From NCBI GenBank assembly GCA_002338895.1, contig DDJH01000022.1:6042-16727 (forward strand): 10,686 nucleotides of DNA, read 5' to 3'. Below the pieces are notes generated by a model. It saw only the letters and a list, made by a program, of their open reading frames with translations, ran no database searches and was not told the DNA's origin. This document shows positions 6,296 through 10,686 of the stretch, in pieces. The translations under genes were made by a program, and so were the position numbers. This DNA comes from Lentisphaeria bacterium UBA1829. Lineage in GTDB: Bacteria; Verrucomicrobiota; Lentisphaeria; Victivallales; UBA1829. Every line of letters begins with the position of its first letter. The stretch's first letter is position 1.

Positions 6296-8002
6296 ATGGA
6301 ACAGTCACCGCATCAGCAGAACAGCCGTCCGGTGTTCATATCGGGGCACCGGAATCCGGATTTGGACAGCATCATGTCGGCCTGTGCGCTGGGCGCGCTG
6401 AAACGGGCGCTGGGGTACGGGAATGTCACGCCGATCTGTCCGGGGATTCTCCCGGAGCGGGCGGCGTGGGTGTTCCGGCATTTCGGACTGACTCCGCCGA
6501 AGACGAAGAACGACGTCTATCTGCGGATGACGCATATCATGAATCCGGATTTTCCGACGGTCTCTTCGGCGCTTTCGCTGTTTGACGCGGTCCGGGTTCT
6601 GAAGGATTCCGGCGTGCCGGCGATTCCGGTGCTGGACGGAAAAGGGATCTATCAGGGGATGCTCAGCCCGCTGTTTCTGCTGTCCGATCTGCTGAACATC
6701 GGATCGGACGAGGGGGAGAGTCTGACGGGACGGACGATCGCCTCGTCGATCGCCATGATCCGGACCGTGCTGAATGCGGAGAATCTGACGCCGGAGGCGG
6801 GGACGGATGAGACGCTGCGGACATTCGATGTGTTTGTCGCGGCGATGAGCGCGGAATTTTTCGATCGCCATCTGGATTCGTCGATGAAGCATGAGCCGGC
6901 GATTATTGTGGGGGATCGTCCGGAGATTCATCTGCGGGTGCTTCAGCGGCCGATCCGGCTTCTGATCATCACGGGGAACTGTCCGGTGGAGTCGTCGGTC
7001 ATCGAGCTTGCGGCATTCAAAAAAGTCACGATTCTCCGGACACCGTGCGATTCGGCAACCGTGATCCGGAGATTGAAATTCAGTACCCCGGTCTCCACGG
7101 TTTCGCTGGACCGGAGCGTTCCGGTGTTCGCGCCGGACGACATGGTGCGGGAGACACGCAATCAGGCGCTGACCTCGGCAGGCAACGTGTTTCCGATCTG
7201 CGATCACGACGGCCGTCTGCTCGGCGTGGTTCCGAAGACCGCGTTCACCGCACCGCCGCCGTATGCGATGATTCTGGTGGATCACAATGAGATTTCGCAG
7301 GGGATTCCCGGTCTGGAGGAGATCCCGGTCGTCGAGGTGGTGGACCATCACCGGATCGGCATGAAGCCGACGATGGTGCCGATCAAGTTCACGGCGGACG
7401 TGGTCGGGAGCACCTGCACACTGGTGGCGGGCATGTACCGGTCCGCGGGACTGCGGCCGACACGGGAGATCGCGGGGCTGCTGCTCTGCGGACTGGTGAC
7501 CGACACGCTGCTGTATCAGTCGCCGACGACAACCCCGCAGGACAGAACCGTCGGCGCATGGCTGGAGAAGATCGCCGGCTGCACCGGCGAGTCGCTGATG
7601 CATGAACTCATGCGCATCGATTCGCCTCTTGCCGTCAAATCCTCCCTGGACGTCATCAATGCCGACCGCAAGAACTATGAGGAGAACTCCTATCGTTTCG
7701 CCCTCTCGCAGGTGGAGGAAAACAACCTCGAACTTCTGCACCGCCGCCGCGACGAACTGCTGCGCGACATGAACGCCATCCTCGCCAGAGAGGGTCTCGA
7801 CTTCATCGCCCTTCTTGTGACCGATCCGGTGCGCGGCAATTCGGAACTTCTGATCACCGGATCCTCTCCGGTGATCCGGGCGCTTCCTTTCAGCAAGCGG
7901 AAGGACGGGATCTTCCTTCTGCCCGGGGTTCTGAGCCGGAAGAAGCAGCTTCTTCCGCAGATTCTGTCGATCACCGCGGCGATTCCGCGGACCGTATCGT
8001 GA
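6296..8002 (+). CDS. ppaC: Family II inorganic pyrophosphatase with CBS-DRTGG-CBS regulatory insert
   Basis: The 568-residue cytosolic enzyme hydrolyses pyrophosphate to two phosphates using Mn2+/Co2+-type metals. The DHH catalytic domain is split. Its first part has G17-H18-R-N-P-D22-L-D24-S, its second has V-D329-H330-N and D350-H351-H352. D403 in the following segment (L-V-T-D-T) fits the remaining metal ligand. The DHHA2 domain ends with the substrate-binding S547-R-K-K. Between residues about 75 and 320 lie a CBS motif (M82-N-P-D to about 130), a DRTGG-like domain (about 180-262), and a second CBS motif (about 273-318). This architecture is known from clostridial CBS-pyrophosphatases, where AMP and ADP inhibit while ATP and diadenosine polyphosphates activate. 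No strong ribosome site precedes the ATG. The 13-bp gap after the aldolase gene suggests coupled translation. A stretch near 7600-7850 uses CGC and GCC codons where the rest uses CGG and GCG. Confidence 0.92.
   Translation: MEQSPHQQNSRPVFISGHRNPDLDSIMSACALGALKRALGYGNVTPICPGILPERAAWVFRHFGLTPPKTKNDVYLRMTHIMNPDFPTVSSALSLFDAVRVLKDSGVPAIPVLDGKGIYQGMLSPLFLLSDLLNIGSDEGESLTGRTIASSIAMIRTVLNAENLTPEAGTDETLRTFDVFVAAMSAEFFDRHLDSSMKHEPAIIVGDRPEIHLRVLQRPIRLLIITGNCPVESSVIELAAFKKVTILRTPCDSATVIRRLKFSTPVSTVSLDRSVPVFAPDDMVRETRNQALTSAGNVFPICDHDGRLLGVVPKTAFTAPPPYAMILVDHNEISQGIPGLEEIPVVEVVDHHRIGMKPTMVPIKFTADVVGSTCTLVAGMYRSAGLRPTREIAGLLLCGLVTDTLLYQSPTTTPQDRTVGAWLEKIAGCTGESLMHELMRIDSPLAVKSSLDVINADRKNYEENSYRFALSQVEENNLELLHRRRDELLRDMNAILAREGLDFIALLVTDPVRGNSELLITGSSPVIRALPFSKRKDGIFLLPGVLSRKKQLLPQILSITAAIPRTVS
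7852..7876. repeat. Perfect 10-bp inverted repeat inside ppaC
   Basis: GATCACCGGA and TCCGGTGATC flank the 5-nt loop TCCTC, giving a perfect 10-bp stem within codons for the DHHA2 domain. No T-run follows, so it is not a typical terminator. It coincides with the right edge of the segment of shifted codon use. It may be a chance product of the GGA/CCG/CGG-rich composition. Confidence 0.5.
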
Positions 8003-8047
8003 CTGCAAAGAGGATTCGAAGGTTCTCAAACAATCCGGAGGGAGATC

Positions 8048-9538
8048 ATGAATTTTGAAAAGAAGAGCGGTCTGTTCCGTTCCGGAGCGGGGGTCATTGC
8101 CGCACTGGTTGTCATTGTGCTGTTCATTCTGACGGCGATGTATCTGAAATCGCTGATTTTCGGGATCATCGCCGCCTACTTTTTTCTTCCGCTGGAGAAG
8201 TTTTTCGAACGGAGAGTGTTCCGGACCGCGGCGGCGAAAAAGCTGGACGGGATTCTTCACAAGCTCTTCTCACCGCTGACCGCACTCCGAAACCGTCTGA
8301 GCCGGATGGAGCAGCCGACGGAGGAGGAGCTTCGAAAAAAACAGCGGGATTCGATTGTTTTCCGATCGACCGCGGCCATGTTCGCAACGCTGGCGCTGGC
8401 GCTGATTCTTCTGGTGACGCTTTCGGTTCATCTGATTCTTCCGGCGGCGATCCGGGCCGGACAGGCGGTGAACACATGGGCCTCGGAGAGCGAAACGCTG
8501 AAGGAGGCGGAACAGAAATTCTCCAGCTGGATGGAGGCACGGACCTCCCGGACGGCGGGGAAAACCGCTCCGCAGCAGACGGGGACGGCGGAACCGGCGG
8601 GAATGAAAGAGGGAAGCAACGTGAAAACTGCGGATGCGGGGACGGTCGATGCGGGGACGGTTGATGCGGGAAAAACTGCGGAAGAGACGGAGAATGCGGA
8701 AACTCTCGGCGAAGAAGCCGTCATGGGGATGGACGAAGGAACTGGCGGAGGGGATTTTCTGCGGGATTTTCTGACCCGTCTCCGTCCGCTGGTGCGGGCG
8801 TATATTGCGGAGAACCGGTCGGACATTGCGCTGTTTGCGTTCAGCAAGGGAAAAGGGATTCTCGGGGGAGCGATGGAGGTGGCGTCGCGCGTGGGAGCGT
8901 TCACGCTGGATCTGCTGCTGTTTCTGTTTTTCTTTTTCTTTTTTGTGCTGAAGATGGCATCGTTCGGACCGGAGGAGCGGAAATCGGATCCGGGGGACTG
9001 GTGCGTGCAGGCGATTTTCAGTACACCCTGGATGCCGGAGACGTCGGAAAACTCCCGAAAGGAGGCTTCGGAGATCATCAATTCGATCAGCCGGATGTTC
9101 AACCGGTGGGTGCGCGGCTACATTTCGATTATTCTTATTGAAAGTGCGCTTTACACGCTTCTGTTCTCGGTGTTTTCGGTTCCGTACGCGCTTCCGCTGG
9201 GAGTGCTGGCGGGGCTGACGATTCTTCTTCCGTTCATCGGTCCGCTTGCGAGCTTTGCGGCGACCTTCACGGTCTGCCTGACCTTCTGCGAGGGACATCT
9301 GCTGATGACGCTGATCGGCGTGGGCGCCACCTATCTTCTGATCAACGCCGTTCTGGAGCAGCTGTTTCTCTATCCGACCCTGGTGGGCGGGGCGATCGGG
9401 CTGACGACCCTTGAAACGATCATCGTCGTTCTTCTGGGCGGCCTGATCGGCGGAGTCACCGGCATGATCCTGGCGGTTCCTGCCGCGGCGATTCTGAAAT
9501 ATCTGATTCCGAAAATCTACCGGATCCGCTTCTCCTGA
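8048..9538 (+). CDS. AI-2E transporter-family membrane protein with low-complexity insert
   Basis: The 496-residue inner-membrane protein has the AI-2E/PerM-family layout. Hydrophobic segments lie at about 14-48, 106-132, 284-303 and 357-487. The C-terminal core carries the family's glycine/proline-rich signatures: L-P-F-I-G-P-L at 394-400, N433-A-V-L-E-Q, P443-T-L-V-G-G, and a final G-L-I-G-G-V-T-G...A-V-P-A-A-A block. Family members include E. coli TqsA and some sodium/proton antiporters, so the name does not establish quorum-signal transport. Most are 340-390 residues. The extra length here comes from a charged segment after the first helices (about 50-105) and a soluble Ala/Thr/Glu/Gly-rich insert (about 165-235) containing short repeats. 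A Phe-rich helix (F-L then six Phe) lies at about 292-299. GGAGG (8037-8041) precedes the ATG by 6 nt. The 45-bp gap after ppaC has no visible terminator or promoter, so it likely belongs to the same operon. Confidence 0.87.
   Translation: MNFEKKSGLFRSGAGVIAALVVIVLFILTAMYLKSLIFGIIAAYFFLPLEKFFERRVFRTAAAKKLDGILHKLFSPLTALRNRLSRMEQPTEEELRKKQRDSIVFRSTAAMFATLALALILLVTLSVHLILPAAIRAGQAVNTWASESETLKEAEQKFSSWMEARTSRTAGKTAPQQTGTAEPAGMKEGSNVKTADAGTVDAGTVDAGKTAEETENAETLGEEAVMGMDEGTGGGDFLRDFLTRLRPLVRAYIAENRSDIALFAFSKGKGILGGAMEVASRVGAFTLDLLLFLFFFFFFVLKMASFGPEERKSDPGDWCVQAIFSTPWMPETSENSRKEASEIINSISRMFNRWVRGYISIILIESALYTLLFSVFSVPYALPLGVLAGLTILLPFIGPLASFAATFTVCLTFCEGHLLMTLIGVGATYLLINAVLEQLFLYPTLVGGAIGLTTLETIIVVLLGGLIGGVTGMILAVPAAAILKYLIPKIYRIRFS
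8633..8671 (+). repeat. 15-bp direct repeat in the AI-2E-family gene
   Basis: GATGCGGGGACGGTC (8633-8647) is repeated as GATGCGGGGACGGTT (8648-8662), with a partial third copy GATGCGGGA at 8663-8671. It encodes D-A-G-T-V repeats in the soluble insert. The unit length is a multiple of three, so copy-number change would keep the frame. Confidence 0.85.
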
Positions 9539-9597
9539 TCTCCGCGAACAGGGGTCCGTTTTCCCCGTGCGGCGGAGAAAATCCCGATTTTTCCGCC
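9539..9597 (+). terminator. Candidate terminator/attenuator with two competing hairpins
   Basis: Directly after the AI-2E gene stop, TCTCCGC (9539-9545) can pair with GCGGAGA (9572-9578), enclosing an inner GGGG/CCCC stem (9551-9554 with 9563-9566). Alternatively GGCGGAGAAAAT (9571-9582) pairs with ATTTTTCCGCC (9587-9597) around a CCCG loop, with one bulged G. The two folds share bases and exclude each other. Neither is followed by a clean T-run; T9588-9592 lies inside the second stem. Transcript ending is plausible from its position before a new promoter, but the form is not canonical. Confidence 0.4.
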
Positions 9598-9616
9598 GGC
9601 CGCCTCTCTTCCCCTC

Positions 9617-9645
9617 TTGACATTTCCCGGGAAATGTTGTATAAT
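9617..9645 (+). promoter_or_regulatory. Consensus sigma-70 promoter of the GntR/LacI-type regulator
   Basis: TTGACA (9617-9622), a 17-bp spacer and TATAAT (9640-9645) match the consensus exactly. The start would be near 9652, giving a leader of about 50 nt. Such a strong promoter would normally need repression, which fits the palindrome that fills its spacer. Confidence 0.88.
9620..9637. promoter_or_regulatory. Putative operator: perfect 18-bp palindrome in the promoter spacer
   Basis: ACATTTCCCGGGAAATGT is a perfect inverted repeat centred at 9628/9629. It begins inside the -35 box and stops 2 bp before the -10 box. A dimeric repressor bound here would block RNA polymerase. The regulator encoded directly downstream is the obvious candidate (autoregulation), but another factor could bind. 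Confidence 0.65.
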
Positions 9646-9653
9646 TAATCCAG

Positions 9654-9673
9654 ATTTGTTCATATTTGTACAC
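9654..9673 (+). promoter_or_regulatory. Putative operator: two tandem 10-bp ATTTGT repeats
   Basis: ATTTGTTCAT and ATTTGTACAC lie end to end, one helical turn apart, just after the expected transcription start. From memory, they resemble half-sites of AraR, a Bacillus regulator with the same GntR-plus-LacI architecture. This resemblance is suggestive only. Confidence 0.4.
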
Positions 9674-9701
9674 TTTCATTTTTTCTGAGTGGAGGAATCA
9701 G

Positions 9702-10686
9702 ATGGATCAGGAAACGTCATCCGGATTTCAGCCGGTCTATCACCGGATCCGTCATCACGTCTACCTGATGATCGCCAGCGCCGCTCCCGGAGACGGACAG
9801 AAACCGCTGACGACGGAAAAGGAACTCTGCGAACTGTTCCACGCCTCGCGCGGAACGGTCCGCAAGGCGCTCCGGAAACTCTGCGACGAGGGACTTCTGA
9901 TCAGCCGTCCGCATTACGGAACCTTTCTCAATCCGCTTCTTCTGCAGCGGACGATGCGGAAACCCGTTCTCGGGATTCTGGTCGGGAACGGGGACTACAC
10001 GTTTTTCGACGAGCAGATTCAGCGGACGCTCTGCGGGATTTACCGGAGCGCAAGTTGGCACGGCTGCATGATCCATCCGATTCAGTTTGCGGACGGGGCG
10101 GAGAGCCTTCTTGCCGCAGAGCTGAAAAGCGGTCTTTCCGGGGTTCTGTGGATCTGGACCCCGCCCTCCATGGAACGGATCATGGATCTTCTGGAGGAGC
10201 GGAACATTCCGCAGGTGCACATAATTCCGCTTCAGGAGAAGGTCCGCGGGGGAGTGGTCCTGCTCAACGGGGAGGATTACGGCTATCAGACCGCGCGCCG
10301 CGCAATCGCAGCCGGATATCCCGATACGCTCTATCTGGAGGATTCGCTTTCGGTGTTCTCCGGCGAACGTCTGAACGGGATCCGGCGCGCCTTCCGCGAG
10401 GCGGGAATTCCGTGGAAGAGCTCGTGCTTTCTCAAAGCGTCCATTGAAGAGATCTGGAAGAGGGCGGAAAAGAGAATCGCAACGGGCAAGCACCGCGCGG
10501 TCTGCTGCTCCGGACGGCAGGTTTCCCTGATCCGGCAATTTCCGGATCTGAAAGTGATTTCGCCGGTCTGCGGAAGAGACGCGGTCCGGAAGGAGAAGTC
10601 CGCATTTCCCGTCCAGCCGATCCTCCCCGCGGAGGAGTGCGGACGGATCGGAGCGGAAATGCTGATCGCGCACATCGGGAAACCTG
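9702..10686 (+). CDS. GntR-family regulator with LacI-type ligand-binding domain (C-terminus beyond window)
   Basis: Open from the ATG at 9702 to the window edge (328 codons), so the C-terminus is missing. GGAGG (9691-9695) precedes the ATG by 6 nt. Residues about 10-76 form a GntR winged helix-turn-helix: L36-T-T-E-K-E-L-C, S49-R-G-T-V-R-K-A-L, and the wing G73-T-F. The rest, from K87-P-V-L-G-I-L-V, resembles a periplasmic-binding-protein-like LacI effector domain, including G221-E-R-L-N-G-I-R-R-A-F. The same domain order occurs in AraR of Bacillus subtilis, which senses a sugar. It should be a cytoplasmic repressor or activator of sugar-use genes. The ligand and targets are unknown; they may lie downstream of the window or include the gene itself through the operators at 9620-9673. 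It has its own promoter and is separated from the AI-2E gene by 163 bp. Confidence 0.9.
   Translation, partial: MDQETSSGFQPVYHRIRHHVYLMIASAAPGDGQKPLTTEKELCELFHASRGTVRKALRKLCDEGLLISRPHYGTFLNPLLLQRTMRKPVLGILVGNGDYTFFDEQIQRTLCGIYRSASWHGCMIHPIQFADGAESLLAAELKSGLSGVLWIWTPPSMERIMDLLEERNIPQVHIIPLQEKVRGGVVLLNGEDYGYQTARRAIAAGYPDTLYLEDSLSVFSGERLNGIRRAFREAGIPWKSSCFLKASIEEIWKRAEKRIATGKHRAVCCSGRQVSLIRQFPDLKVISPVCGRDAVRKEKSAFPVQPILPAEECGRIGAEMLIAHIGKP

Noticed and set aside
4702..6297. 531-codon open frame on the minus strand
   Set aside because: It lies opposite the tandem aldolase gene and crosses both promoters. It shows no recognisable domain.
6305..8260. 651-codon open frame on the minus strand
   Set aside because: It is antisense to the clearly identified pyrophosphatase gene; Arg-rich and without motifs.
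8926..8947. T-rich tract in the AI-2E-family gene as a frameshift or phase-variation site
   Set aside because: The run is broken by C residues (longest pure run is six T), the frame is intact, and it simply encodes Phe in a membrane helix.
8048..9538. Quorum-sensing (autoinducer-2) exporter
   Set aside because: The family name is historical. Members have varied roles, and nothing nearby (no luxS or lsr genes) supports signal transport.
8270..9679. 469-codon open frame on the minus strand
   Set aside because: It is antisense to the AI-2E-family gene, with Arg/Gln-rich composition and no domain.

Overview
The window is about 10.7 kb of GC-rich, gene-dense bacterial chromosome. Codons such as CCG, CGG and GGA are strongly preferred. 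No phage, insertion sequence, CRISPR array, tRNA or rRNA is visible. The incomplete gene at the right edge joins a GntR-type DNA-binding domain to a LacI-type sugar-binding domain. Together with the base composition, this makes me think of a Lentisphaerota (Victivallis-like) or related PVC-group bacterium. That is an inference and I hold it loosely.

Left half (1-4778, minus strand). One promoter at about 4849-4877 appears to drive a tight four-gene unit read right to left. The order is purD (glycinamide ribonucleotide synthetase), a GT4 glycosyltransferase, a LarE-type PP-loop sulfur transferase, and a membrane protein of the O-antigen ligase/polymerase family that runs off the left edge. Spacings are 6 bp, a 25-bp overlap, and 23 bp. 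A purine enzyme, two surface-polysaccharide proteins and a nickel-pincer-cofactor enzyme therefore seem to share one transcript. The overlap between the glycosyltransferase and larE holds the most unusual signal of the window: an A AAA AAC heptamer next to the glycosyltransferase stop codon, followed by an 8-bp stem-loop. A -1 slip there would fuse the two proteins.

Middle and right (4779-9538, plus strand). A divergent promoter at 4929-4957 drives three genes. The first is a 423-residue protein with two class II aldolase domains, of which only the first keeps its zinc-binding histidines. The second is a regulatory family II inorganic pyrophosphatase with a CBS-DRTGG-CBS insert. The third is a long AI-2E-family membrane protein with a low-complexity soluble insert. 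I see no strong internal promoter or terminator, so they are probably co-transcribed.

Right end (9539-10686). A region with alternative hairpins precedes a textbook sigma-70 promoter (TTGACA, 17 bp, TATAAT). Its spacer is almost filled by a perfect 18-bp palindrome, and two tandem 10-bp ATTTGT repeats follow the expected transcription start. These look like operators for the GntR/LacI-type regulator that begins at 9702 and is cut by the window end.
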